DNA of 47,245 nucleotides from a virus. Below the pieces are notes generated by a model. The model was not told the DNA's origin and ran no database searches. It worked only from the letters and a program-made list of their open reading frames with translations. The stretch is from IMG/VR virus record IMGVR_UViG_3300027858_000009, positions 1 to 47,245 of that record; one strand, 5' to 3'. The position numbers and the translations under genes were made by a program. Each line of letters starts with the position of its first letter. Position 1 is the stretch's first letter. This document shows positions 22,239 to 29,187 of the stretch, piece by piece.

Positions 22239-22652
22239 ATGCCTTATGTAAAACAAGAAAGAAGGCCAGCTTTAGATGAAGTAATTGACGAATTAGTAAA
22301 ATTTGATATACAAGCTGGTGATATATATCTATTTTTGTCAAATCTTGCGTCTAAGGATAAACCTTATCGTTTTTGTTATTTTGGTAAGCGTATAGATGAC
22401 GCGGTAAAAAAAGCAGAGGAGGTTGATGTAAAACCTAATGGTGATATAAATTATATTTTATTCAAATACTGTAAATACAATATCGAGCCATCCTATAATA
22501 ACTATAAAGCCTTTATGGGTGAAATATATAATAGTGTGGATGGTGCACCAGTTAAATTCAAAAATGAATTTAGAGAATCAGCTGAATGGATAAGAATTAA
22601 ACTTTTAACTCCTTATGAAGAGAAGGCTATAGAAAGAAATGGGGATGTATAA
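22239..22652 (+). CDS. DUF6899-like phage protein
   Basis: 137 residues. The opening MPYVKQERRPALDEVIDEL, the central NGDINYILFKYCKYN and the ending LTPYEEKAIERNGDV fit the conserved phage family that starts M-P-Y-I-x-Q-E and ends in Y-E-x-x-K-x-x-x-N-G-D-V. Function of the family is unknown. Its stop overlaps the next ATG. Confidence 0.65.
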   Translation: MPYVKQERRPALDEVIDELVKFDIQAGDIYLFLSNLASKDKPYRFCYFGKRIDDAVKKAEEVDVKPNGDINYILFKYCKYNIEPSYNNYKAFMGEIYNSVDGAPVKFKNEFRESAEWIRIKLLTPYEEKAIERNGDV

Positions 22653-22954
22653 TGGCTAAAATAAAAACTGTAAGGCTTTCGTTTCCACCGTCTACTTCGA
22701 CAGATGTTGTTGGGTATAAACTTTATATTGAAACATCACCAACTGAAATAACGTACAACTCCCCAAGTTATGATCTTGGAAATAAAACCAGTGTTAGATT
22801 GAATAAGATACTTAAACGTACAGAAGGCGTGTTTAACTTGGGTGTAGTTGCAGTAGATAGTGCTAGTAATGAATCTGACTTTAGTTTAATATACAATGTA
22901 CATTTAGATTTCATACCACCGATTATGCCAAAGATAACGATAAATATAAAATAA
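22652..22954 (+). CDS. Fibronectin type III-like domain protein (paralogue)
   Basis: 100 residues, close paralogue of the gene at 18338: same start MAKIK, VRLSFPPSTSTDVVGYKLYI, DLGN, FNLGVVAVDSASNESDFSLI and a Pro-rich end. It ends without the out-of-frame hydrophobic tail of its paralogue. Start overlaps the preceding stop. Probably a surface-binding or virion-associated module; role unknown. Confidence 0.6.
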   Translation: MAKIKTVRLSFPPSTSTDVVGYKLYIETSPTEITYNSPSYDLGNKTSVRLNKILKRTEGVFNLGVVAVDSASNESDFSLIYNVHLDFIPPIMPKITINIK

Positions 22955-22983
22955 ATATTTAATTGTTTTAGAGGAGTTGTATA

Positions 22984-23214
22984 ATGACTGATGATGAAGA
23001 AAGAACAACTATAAAATTAGAAGATGACGAAGCTGCTTTAGTGATGGATTCTGATAGTAATGTTAGTATTTATTTTCCACATATGGATGATGATGATGAC
23101 GTGCCAGACCATGTGCAACTTATAGCTGCTATAGCAGCTATAGCTACAACTGATCAAGAAATAATGGACTTAATATGGAAAAAATTTTACGAAGCTGCTA
23201 ATGAGGTGAATTAA
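22984..23214 (+). CDS. Acidic phage protein
   Basis: 76 residues, very acidic at the N-terminus and in a Met-Asp5-Val stretch at residues 34-40. A beta strand VSIYFPH is followed by a helical C-terminus (LIAAIAAIATTDQEIMDLI). GAGGAG is upstream. Family of unknown function. Confidence 0.55.
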   Translation: MTDDEERTTIKLEDDEAALVMDSDSNVSIYFPHMDDDDDVPDHVQLIAAIAAIATTDQEIMDLIWKKFYEAANEVN

Positions 23215-23604
23215 ATGTCAAAAGGTAAAATAGAGTATTTAGGATTACCATACACTGATGAAAACTCATTACTAAAAGATTGGAGATCACTTGTTTCCGA
23301 TAAAGTTGCAGCAGATTTGACTACACAAGGTAGAATTATATTTGCTCCAATCAGTGCATGGCACCATATTGCTAAAAGATACGCCTTACCAGGGACATTT
23401 GAATATTGGTTAGAATTAGACGAAGAGTTCATTAAAATCAGTAAGAAGTTGTTAATAATTATGTTACCGGGGTGGAAAGAGTCTAATGGTGTAAACGGAG
23501 AAATTGAACTAGCGAACAAATATGGCATTCCAATAGAGTATATAGACCCAAAACCTTATATAAAACAAATGGAGAAAGAAAGTGGTGTTGATAATGAGAG
23601 ATAA
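23215..23604 (+). CDS. DUF1937 / nucleoside deoxyribosyltransferase-like protein
   Basis: 129 residues. Paralogue of the gene at 14825: YLGLPYTDEN replaces YLACPYSH, and IIFAPISAWHH, ELDEEFIKISKKLLII and GWKESNGVNGEIELANKYG are the matching elements, with the catalytic Glu in GVNGEIE. N-glycosidic chemistry on nucleotides is likely; substrate unknown. Starts directly after the previous stop. Confidence 0.7.
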   Translation: MSKGKIEYLGLPYTDENSLLKDWRSLVSDKVAADLTTQGRIIFAPISAWHHIAKRYALPGTFEYWLELDEEFIKISKKLLIIMLPGWKESNGVNGEIELANKYGIPIEYIDPKPYIKQMEKESGVDNER

Positions 23605-23791
23605 ATTATTTAGAGCAGATCATTGTAAAGTTGGGACTATAAGAGTAATAATAGATACTTGTAATGTTTGTAACGAAAGAAAGTTCGTTATTGCTATTGA
23701 TAGTAGTGAAGAGGAATATGGTCCAGGATGTATATGTGAAAATTGTGCAATAAGACTATTTAGGGAAAGAGAAAATGCCAACACTATGTAG
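23582..23791 (+). CDS. Small zinc-binding protein
   Basis: 69 residues if the GTG at 23582 is used (GGAG seven bases upstream); an ATG at 23594 is the alternative. CNVC and CICENC form a zinc site (about residues 27-30 and 51-56). Overlaps both neighbours, so translation is coupled. Function unknown. Confidence 0.55.
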   Translation: MVLIMRDKLFRADHCKVGTIRVIIDTCNVCNERKFVIAIDSSEEEYGPGCICENCAIRLFRERENANTM

Positions 23792-23969
23792 CCCAGAATG
23801 CATACCGTTATGTGATTTTTGTGATCACTATAACTTTAACGCTGATGAAGAAGGTCGTTATATTGGTAAGGGTTGGTGTACTTTACACAACGAGTCATCT
23901 GAACCGTACGATTACTGTGAAGATTTTTACTGTTTTCTTGTCAATGAAAAAAAGGAGAAAATTAAATGA
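23775..23969 (+). CDS. Cys-rich small protein
   Basis: 64 residues with eight Cys, beginning MPTLCSPECIPLCDFCDHY. Reads like a metal-binding knuckle of unknown function. Overlaps the previous gene by 17 bases and the next by four. Confidence 0.55.
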   Translation: MPTLCSPECIPLCDFCDHYNFNADEEGRYIGKGWCTLHNESSEPYDYCEDFYCFLVNEKKEKIK

Positions 23970-24277
23970 GATGTACAATATGCGGAGCTAAACTTATAGC
24001 TTGCGAAGACGGCACAGCATCAACTTTGCTTGGGTATTATTCTCCCCCTGATCATAATCATGATGACAACTGTTTAAAAAAAGTATATTTTTGTGAAAAC
24101 GGTCATTCTCAAATAATATCCAAACGACGTAGATGTCCAAATCCAAACTGTGATTGGGTAGGCAAAGAAGATTGTTTTTGCCATGATGGTAAAAAAGTGG
24201 ATGAATGGCCAGAAGTGGACGAAATACGACCGGCATGGTGGAAAAATAAAAAGGAGAAGGAAAATGGAAAATCCTAA
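23966..24277 (+). CDS. Zinc-finger protein
   Basis: 103 residues. CTIC at the N-terminus, two central Cys/His groups (DHNHDDNC; YFCENGH) and CPNPNC suggest two zinc sites. Overlaps the start of the next gene by 14 bases. Function unknown. Confidence 0.6.
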   Translation: MRCTICGAKLIACEDGTASTLLGYYSPPDHNHDDNCLKKVYFCENGHSQIISKRRRCPNPNCDWVGKEDCFCHDGKKVDEWPEVDEIRPAWWKNKKEKENGKS

Positions 24278-24752
24278 GAAAAGACATTACATTTATTTAG
24301 CTGGTAATATTAGTGAGGACAATCGAACTTATGAATGGCGTGAAGATTTTACAGAACTTATGAGTGATGTAGATAATGTGGTTGTTGTAAATCCGTGTGC
24401 TAACAAGTTCAATCAAGGCATGAAAAATACCACTTCAGAGGGCGTAGCTTTTGTTAAAGAAGCTAAAAAGAAATCTCAAAAAATTCTGCGGGCCAAAGAT
24501 TACCAATTAGTAAAGATGTCCAGCGTAATAGTGGTTAATTTAGAGCTTCATAATGTAAATAGACCAATGATAGGCACTGTTCAAGAGTTAGCTTGGGCTA
24601 GTGATGTTTTTTATGTACCAGTTATTGCAATTACAGGTAAGGAAGGTAATATTTATACACACCACCCTTGGATTGATGAATGTTGTAGTGCTAAGGTTGA
24701 AACAGTAGATGAAGCTGCTGAAATGATTAAAACTTTTTTCTTGGAATACTAA
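24264..24752 (+). CDS. Nucleoside 2-deoxyribosyltransferase-like protein
   Basis: 162 residues from ATG 24264 (AAGGAG upstream; the longer frame lies over the previous gene). IYLAGNISEDNRTYEWRED at the N-terminus, DYQLVKMSSVIVVNL in the middle and GTVQELAWASDVFYVPVIAI with a conserved Glu are typical of the nucleoside deoxyribosyltransferase superfamily. Third member of this fold in the window, pointing to nucleotide salvage, base modification or NAD-type chemistry. Substrate unknown. Confidence 0.7.
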   Translation: MENPKKRHYIYLAGNISEDNRTYEWREDFTELMSDVDNVVVVNPCANKFNQGMKNTTSEGVAFVKEAKKKSQKILRAKDYQLVKMSSVIVVNLELHNVNRPMIGTVQELAWASDVFYVPVIAITGKEGNIYTHHPWIDECCSAKVETVDEAAEMIKTFFLEY

Positions 24753-24765
24753 AAGGAGATACAAA

Positions 24766-24939
24766 ATGTATATTATAATTTTTGAGGACGACTCAATTAG
24801 ATCAGTTGACAAACTGGATGATAGTTTATTAGATGCATTGCAAGATAATCTAATAGACATTATTGACCCAAAAGAAATGAAAATGTTGACTGCTGGCCGT
24901 GGTGATGATTTAGTTTGGGAAGATATTAAACAAATATAG
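24766..24939 (+). CDS. 57-residue protein, first of a tandem pair
   Basis: Begins MYIIIFEDDSIRSVDKLDDS and includes LIDIIDPKEMKML. AAGGAG is upstream. It is paralogous to the next gene, of identical length. It ends in TAG, and the next gene is in the same frame four codons later, so read-through of this TAG would give a two-domain protein. Function unknown. Confidence 0.6.
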   Translation: MYIIIFEDDSIRSVDKLDDSLLDALQDNLIDIIDPKEMKMLTAGRGDDLVWEDIKQI

Positions 24940-24951
24940 GGAGACCACGAA

Positions 24952-25125
24952 ATGCCTATTATAATTTTTGACGATGGTTCAATTCAATTAATTGAAGAGA
25001 TAAGTGAAGATTGTTTTTCTGAGCTTGAAACAGATCTAATTGATATTACTAATCCAGATGAATTGAAAATGCTGAAAAAGGCTATTAAAAGAAATCCAGC
25101 ATGGGATAAACTAATAAGGATGTAA
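24952..25125 (+). CDS. 57-residue protein, second of a tandem pair
   Basis: Begins MPIIIFDDGSIQLIEEISED and shares the IIIF-DD/DG-SI opening and the LIDI-x-(D/N)P-x-E-x-KML core with the preceding gene, so the pair arose by tandem duplication. GGGAG is upstream. Function unknown. Confidence 0.6.
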   Translation: MPIIIFDDGSIQLIEEISEDCFSELETDLIDITNPDELKMLKKAIKRNPAWDKLIRM

Positions 25126-25136
25126 GGAGTACTAAA

Positions 25137-25436
25137 ATGGATTACATTGACAAAATGAAAAGAATAGAATATATAAATAGGTATTTACGAGATTTTACAG
25201 AAAACCAGTCTAACACAATAGATAAGTTAAGTGCTAAAATAGCTGATGAAGTATTTGAGGAGTTATGTGAAGAATATGAAGTGTGTTATGTGTGCGGAAA
25301 GAATTTAGTGCCTAATGTACGCCTAATGGTTAGGGAACCCTACCCAAGTACAATGTATAGAAAAATTTTCACAAAAGGTTGTCCCGATACATCCTGCGAA
25401 TATAATAAACGTTTAGTAGCTAAATATGAAAACTAA
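25137..25436 (+). CDS. Zinc-binding hypothetical protein
   Basis: 99 residues. Helical N-terminus (KMKRIEYINRYLRDFTENQ), then CYVCGKN and later GCPDTSC, a four-Cys site. AAGGAG is upstream; the end overlaps the next gene. Function unknown. Confidence 0.6.
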   Translation: MDYIDKMKRIEYINRYLRDFTENQSNTIDKLSAKIADEVFEELCEEYEVCYVCGKNLVPNVRLMVREPYPSTMYRKIFTKGCPDTSCEYNKRLVAKYEN

Positions 25437-25692
25437 AAAAGATATAAAATATAGTTTCAATCATACGAAAGAACGAATGAAATCTCGTTATGATATTTCT
25501 ATAGATTTACAAGACTATATGGAAATGTGTGATCGTGTAAATAAAAAGAGAGATGTCAAATTTATTTCTGAAGAAAAGCAAAAAAAGGATATTCAGCAAA
25601 TATATGATATACTTTTTAAAGGCGCTGTTATAAGAGTGGTGTGGAGTAGGGCTAATAGATGTGTCAAAACAGTTTTACCGATGGGTGATTAA
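25426..25692 (+). CDS. DUF4258/BrnT-like small protein
   Basis: 88 residues. FNHTKERMKSRYDISI (H and R pattern), a helical middle and a C-terminal beta hairpin IRVVWSRANRCVKTVLP resemble RelE-fold families such as DUF4258 or BrnT. In those families members act as toxins or RNA-binding proteins. The match is by eye and tentative; no antitoxin-like gene is adjacent. Confidence 0.45.
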   Translation: MKTKKDIKYSFNHTKERMKSRYDISIDLQDYMEMCDRVNKKRDVKFISEEKQKKDIQQIYDILFKGAVIRVVWSRANRCVKTVLPMGD

Positions 25693-25704
25693 AGGAGAAT
25701 TAAA

Positions 25705-25893
25705 ATGATAGTATATGGTGTAAAATTTAAGAGTCAAGGCAGTCCTACTTGTATATGGGCTACAAGAGGACAAGCTTGTAGAGAAGCATTTGACATTCTT
25801 GGGGAAGCTGATATTGGTGATGAAATATTAATTACAGTTAAAGAAATTTCGAAAGAGAAGTTTAGAAATATGAAAGAATTTATGGGATATTAA
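25705..25893 (+). CDS. Small hypothetical protein
   Basis: 62 residues, beta-alpha-beta pattern (IVYGVKFKSQGS ... EILITVKEIS). AAGGAG is upstream. Function unknown. Confidence 0.55.
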   Translation: MIVYGVKFKSQGSPTCIWATRGQACREAFDILGEADIGDEILITVKEISKEKFRNMKEFMGY

Positions 25894-25911
25894 TAAAATA
25901 GGAGAATTAAA

Positions 25912-26631
25912 ATGGGAATTAAAAGAAATAAGTTACTTAGATTAGGCCAAAAATTACTACCATTTAAGGCTAAACAGTTATTAGTTAAATATAATATAAT
26001 CAAAAAAACAAATACTATTCAGTCGTTAGTGTACAATGATGATGATGTTCTAGAATTTTGGTTGCCTAAATTTAATGATGATGGTCTTGAAAAACCTTTT
26101 AAACATATTATGAAACTTTACGATATGTATTTAAAGGACGATCCTAACTGGCACTTTATTTATGAAGGTCATTATACTTTAATCAGATGTTCTTACAAAT
26201 ATGTGCCTGATTTAGTGGGTTATTTCAACGAACATGGTATTGAAACTAATCCACCCACTTGGTGGCAAGAAGGAACTCATGTAACATCTACTTATAAATC
26301 GATTTACAAAGAAATCTTTCATTGGACTTCTGTGTTAGCAATTCAAATGGCTAAAAATAAAGAGGAAAATGTGCAGATTGGTGTAGCTGCTGATAGAATG
26401 GTGCATGTATTTTTATTACAAGCTATTTATCTAGCTGAGTTAAATGGGTCATTAGACCTGTATAGAAACCGCGGGTTAGATATAATGTATTGGGAAGCAA
26501 CTCATATGTCCGATATTACTCAATATAGAACTTACCATATAGGAACAATAGCTGGACATAACGCACTTAAAGCACATTGGGATAAACTACGAAAAGAAAA
26601 AGAAGAATCAGAATGTTCCGACACAGATTAA
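25912..26631 (+). CDS. Hypothetical protein, 239 residues
   Basis: Soluble alpha/beta protein rich in aromatics and His. Notable segments are WHFIYEGHYTLIRCSYKYV, NPPTWWQEGTHVTSTYKSIY and VAADRMVHVFLLQAIYLAEL. The pattern of an Arg-containing strand, a later DRxxH and a Glu helix recalls enzymes of the thiopeptide/lantibiotic-dehydratase C-terminal type, but the likeness is weak. AGGAG is upstream. Last gene of the P4 unit. Confidence 0.5.
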   Translation: MGIKRNKLLRLGQKLLPFKAKQLLVKYNIIKKTNTIQSLVYNDDDVLEFWLPKFNDDGLEKPFKHIMKLYDMYLKDDPNWHFIYEGHYTLIRCSYKYVPDLVGYFNEHGIETNPPTWWQEGTHVTSTYKSIYKEIFHWTSVLAIQMAKNKEENVQIGVAADRMVHVFLLQAIYLAELNGSLDLYRNRGLDIMYWEATHMSDITQYRTYHIGTIAGHNALKAHWDKLRKEKEESECSDTD

Positions 26632-26635
26632 AGTA

Positions 26636-26666
26636 TCTAGCAAATTCAAAAATGTATTCTATAATA
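26636..26666 (+). promoter_or_regulatory. Phage promoter copy P5
   Basis: TCTAGCAAA at 26636-26644 and TTCTATAATA at 26657-26666. It precedes the two lysis-enzyme candidates and the tRNA cluster. Confidence 0.87.
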
Positions 26667-26674
26667 TAAACAGA

Positions 26675-26744
26675 CGCTCTCTATTAGATTCCGACACTGA
26701 CGCCGTGTAGGTAATAATAAAGAAGCGAGAATATGTAGGGAGCG
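26675..26744 (+). promoter_or_regulatory. Structured mRNA leader below P5
   Basis: CGCTCTCTA (26675-26683) can pair with TAGGGAGCG (26736-26744), nine pairs with one G-T. This encloses a smaller hairpin ACAC ... GTGT (26694-26709). It starts within about ten bases of the expected P5 transcription start and ends before the ribosome binding site of the next gene. Possible stability or translation-control element. Confidence 0.45.
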
Positions 26745-26770
26745 CAAATAACTGGGGGTATATAAAAAAT

Positions 26771-27298
26771 ATGGATCTTCAAACAGGAGATGTTATATTA
26801 ACATCCAAAGATTCCATTATAGTGTGGTTTATGAATTTATTTCAAAAAGACCCGTGCTTTTGGGGACATGTTTTAGTAGCTAAAGATAATGAAGATGCAT
26901 GGGAAGCTAATTGGACATTAAGAGAATCAAATATAGAAAGAGTTCTTAAGAAACATAAGTACTACAAAATAATGAGAAAAAAGGATTTAACTGAAGAACA
27001 AAAAGAAGATATGCGCGAGACAGCCCCAGAGCTGTTAGGTCATCCTTATGGTGTAGGGCGTATTTTTTTACAAGCGCTAGATCATGTTTTTCATACAAAT
27101 TGGTTTACTAGACTTGATGACAGGGAGTATATTCAAGTATGTTCAAGTTATGGTGCTTGGATATATAAAATGACCTGTGATTATGAATTTAATGGGGTTT
27201 CCTGGCAATCATGTGACCCCGATGACATAGAAGACGACCAATTAATATACCCAGAAAATTGGCAGATTATAGGGGAAAAGGGTATTAGGAGGAAATAA
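26771..27298 (+). CDS. Permuted NlpC/P60 (YiiX-like) papain-fold enzyme
   Basis: 175 residues. LQTGDVILTSKDSIIVWFMN, then WGHVLVAKDNEDAWEA (the His of the permuted NlpC/P60 order), then QVCSSYGAWIYK with the likely catalytic Cys, and a Pro-Glu-Asn-Trp end. These proteins hydrolyse cell-wall peptides or acyl bonds. Adjacent to an M15-type peptidase, so a cell-wall role is likely. Upstream the site is a weak GGGGG. Confidence 0.65.
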   Translation: MDLQTGDVILTSKDSIIVWFMNLFQKDPCFWGHVLVAKDNEDAWEANWTLRESNIERVLKKHKYYKIMRKKDLTEEQKEDMRETAPELLGHPYGVGRIFLQALDHVFHTNWFTRLDDREYIQVCSSYGAWIYKMTCDYEFNGVSWQSCDPDDIEDDQLIYPENWQIIGEKGIRRK

Positions 27299-27702
27299 TG
27301 GCAAGTTTTGGATCAAGATCTCGTATGAATTTGTCACGTTCCCACCCGGATTTACAGCGGATATTCAACGAAGTAATAAAGTATTATGATTGTGCAATAA
27401 TTTGTGGGCACCGAAATGAAAAAGATCAAAACAAAGCTTACAATGATGGGTTATCGAAGTTAAAATACCCCAAAAGTAAGCACAACAGCATCCCTTCATT
27501 AGCTGTAGATGTTGTTCCTTGGTTTAAAAAGAAACCACATATTAGATGGAACGATAAAGCTAAGTTTTATGAATTCGCTGGGTTTGTTCAAGGCATAGCT
27601 GCCACATTAGGAATACCAATTAGATGGGGCGGAAATTGGGACATGGACGATGATTTAACAGATCAATCATTTTTTGATTTACCACATTTTGAATTACTAT
27701 AG
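27298..27702 (+). CDS. L-alanyl-D-glutamate peptidase-type endolysin (M15)
   Basis: 134 residues, nearly the length of the T5 endolysin. FGSRSRMNL, SHPDLQRIF, CGHRNEKDQNKAYNDGLSKL, SKHNSIPSLAVDVVP and FDLPHFELL match the VanY/M15 endolysin family; H62, D71 and H130 are the zinc ligands. It cleaves stem peptides of peptidoglycan. No signal peptide, so a holin would be needed for release. AGGAGG lies upstream, inside the end of the preceding gene. Confidence 0.85.
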   Translation: MASFGSRSRMNLSRSHPDLQRIFNEVIKYYDCAIICGHRNEKDQNKAYNDGLSKLKYPKSKHNSIPSLAVDVVPWFKKKPHIRWNDKAKFYEFAGFVQGIAATLGIPIRWGGNWDMDDDLTDQSFFDLPHFELL

Positions 27703-27785
27703 TGAGGATAATATGTATAGATTACTATATAACTACGGAGGAATATATGATGCCTTTTAAGTGAATTTAACTTAGGAGGTGTTAT

Positions 27786-28331
27786 ATGTATACTGTACCA
27801 CAGTATAAAATCGAGATTAGGTTAATAGACCAAAATCAAGTGGTTAAAGTTTATCCTGATTACGATACTTTTGTGTCTAGTGTTAAATACTATTTTGTAG
27901 AACAGCATGTAGTAACTACATTTAAAGATTGGCCGGAGCGTTGGTTTGATTTTTACAAATTTGGGGAACGTTACACAAAATATATTGTAAGAGATAAATT
28001 TGGGAGCGTTTTTACTCCCACAGAAATTCTTCAAGATATTAGATCAAACACTTATCACAGTTATGATTTACATCTGTGGTTTCTAAGAAGATTAGATTTT
28101 ACGTATAGAAGAACTCCAGTACCTTTTACTGGAAAAAGAGATTGGAGCTTTCATAATCACTATAAAGTTCCTAAAATTACACAAGAAAAAAAGTGGAGTA
28201 TCGCTCACAAAGAGTATGTTAGAGGAAAACGACGTGCAAAATATCTTCCTAATCCATGGGATGATTATCAAAGGGGAGATATTCGTAATAGAAAAAATTG
28301 GAAAAGTCGTAGAAAAACTCAATGGAAATAA
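27786..28331 (+). CDS. Basic hypothetical protein
   Basis: 181 residues. Beta-rich N-terminal half (YKIEIRLIDQNQVVKVYPDY) and an Arg/Lys/Trp-rich C-terminus (RGDIRNRKNWKSRRKTQWK) that looks RNA- or DNA-binding. AGGAGGTG is upstream. Its stop codon is directly followed by the first tRNA gene. No family recognised. Confidence 0.55.
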   Translation: MYTVPQYKIEIRLIDQNQVVKVYPDYDTFVSSVKYYFVEQHVVTTFKDWPERWFDFYKFGERYTKYIVRDKFGSVFTPTEILQDIRSNTYHSYDLHLWFLRRLDFTYRRTPVPFTGKRDWSFHNHYKVPKITQEKKWSIAHKEYVRGKRRAKYLPNPWDDYQRGDIRNRKNWKSRRKTQWK

Positions 28332-28407
28332 GCTTGGGTAGCTTAGTGATATAGAGCGTCGGCCTTCCAGGTCGAAGACGCAGGTTTAAATCCTGCCCCT
28401 CGCTCCA
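28332..28407 (+). tRNA. tRNA-Gly (TCC), imperfect acceptor stem
   Basis: 76 bases including an encoded CCA. Anticodon stem TCGGC/GTCGA with loop CTTCCAG gives anticodon TCC. The T arm GCAGG-TTTAAAT-CCTGC is perfect. Acceptor GCTTGGG against CCCTCGC has two internal mismatches (positions 3-70 and 4-69), so activity is uncertain. A second Gly-TCC tRNA follows at 29662. Confidence 0.75.
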
Positions 28408-28409
28408 AA

Positions 28410-28481
28410 GCGGGGATAGTTTAATAGGTAGAATGCCAGCTTGCCATGCTGGTGGCGCGGGTCCGATTCCCGTTCCCCGCT
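28410..28481 (+). tRNA. tRNA-Gly (GCC)
   Basis: 72 bases to the discriminator T, with CAA rather than CCA following. Acceptor GCGGGGA/TCCCCGC is perfect; anticodon stem CCAGC/GCTGG with loop TTGCCAT gives GCC. Two bases after the first tRNA. Confidence 0.9.
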
Positions 28482-28498
28482 CAATAAGGAGATTAACT

Positions 28499-28549
28499 AT
28501 GTTGTAGAAACGATTTAACGGGTTGTAGATTATTAGAGGGCCTCCGTAA
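28499..28549 (+). other. RBS-led mini-ORF interrupted by two TAG codons
   Basis: AAGGAG stands eight bases before ATG-TTG-TAG. The frame then reads KRFNGL, a second TAG (28526-28528), IIRGPP and TAA. It is only a gene if TAG is read as sense; otherwise it is a two-codon minigene or a gene remnant. It lies inside the tRNA cluster that carries the candidate CTA-anticodon tRNA. The rest of the gap to 28592 is AT-rich and empty. Confidence 0.3.
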
Positions 28550-28592
28550 TTTATTTTCTTTTAAATGTTAAACAAATTAAAGGAGATAAATT

Positions 28593-28928
28593 ATGAAAGG
28601 TAAAATGTTAGAACTTAAAAATTGGCTGAAAGATTCAGGAAAAGAAATTAGAAGAATGAGAGAATTACATAAAGACTATCAGAGAGGTAATTACGAAAGA
28701 GCCCCTTGGAATTCAGAAAGTAGTCAGGTATATTTAAAAAATTCAAATACTCTTTGGAAGCTTAGACAAGAGTATAGGCACAAACATATAGCTTATTCTG
28801 AACTAAGAGGTCATACAAGAGCAGAAATAGAAAACCCACGAGAAGATAATTTACCTAACGAAGATTTGATTTTGTCAATAAAAAAGGAATATTCTGATGA
28901 GCAAGAGACTCTACGTAATAGTGCGTAA
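28593..28928 (+). CDS. Conserved-type phage hypothetical protein
   Basis: 111 residues, basic and helical, with the segment EYRHKHIAYSELRGHTRAEIE. Similar RH-x-HIA-x-x-x-LRG-x-TR-x-x-IE segments occur in small phage proteins of unknown function. AAGGAG is upstream. Overlaps the PTH2-like gene by 32 bases. Confidence 0.55.
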   Translation: MKGKMLELKNWLKDSGKEIRRMRELHKDYQRGNYERAPWNSESSQVYLKNSNTLWKLRQEYRHKHIAYSELRGHTRAEIENPREDNLPNEDLILSIKKEYSDEQETLRNSA

Positions 28929-29187
28929 GGACTTATCAGAGTCTTACAGAGCGGTACAAGCTGGTCATGCAGTGGCTGAATGGTTACTATATGACCAGAC
29001 TTGGAGAAATGAGACATTGATTTATTTAGGTGTTGAAAATGAGACAGATCTTCTACGTTGGGTAGATAAGTTAAAGTTTAAAGATATCAAATATATAGGT
29101 TTTAATGAACCAGATATTAATAATGAATTAACAGCTATTGCAACTGTGTGTAATGATGGAATATTTAATAAACTCAAATTACTATAA
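28897..29187 (+). CDS. Peptidyl-tRNA hydrolase 2-like protein
   Basis: 96 residues. LYVIVRKDLSESYRAVQAGH, HAVAEWLL, VENETDLLRWVDKL and NEPDINNELTAIATVC follow the PTH2 fold: VVR-x-DL, Q-x-x-HA and the late acidic-Leu-Thr-Ala-Ile segment. It is shorter than cellular PTH2 (~115). It should release peptides from peptidyl-tRNA, recycling tRNA. The stop codon is directly followed by a tRNA gene and it sits inside the tRNA cluster, which supports the call. AAGGAA is upstream. Confidence 0.65.
   Translation: MSKRLYVIVRKDLSESYRAVQAGHAVAEWLLYDQTWRNETLIYLGVENETDLLRWVDKLKFKDIKYIGFNEPDINNELTAIATVCNDGIFNKLKLL

Noticed and set aside
25426-25893. Toxin-antitoxin pair from the DUF4258/BrnT-like gene and its neighbour
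   Set aside because: The following 62-residue protein has no antitoxin DNA-binding pattern, and both genes have separate ribosome binding sites in a long operon; no support for a pair.
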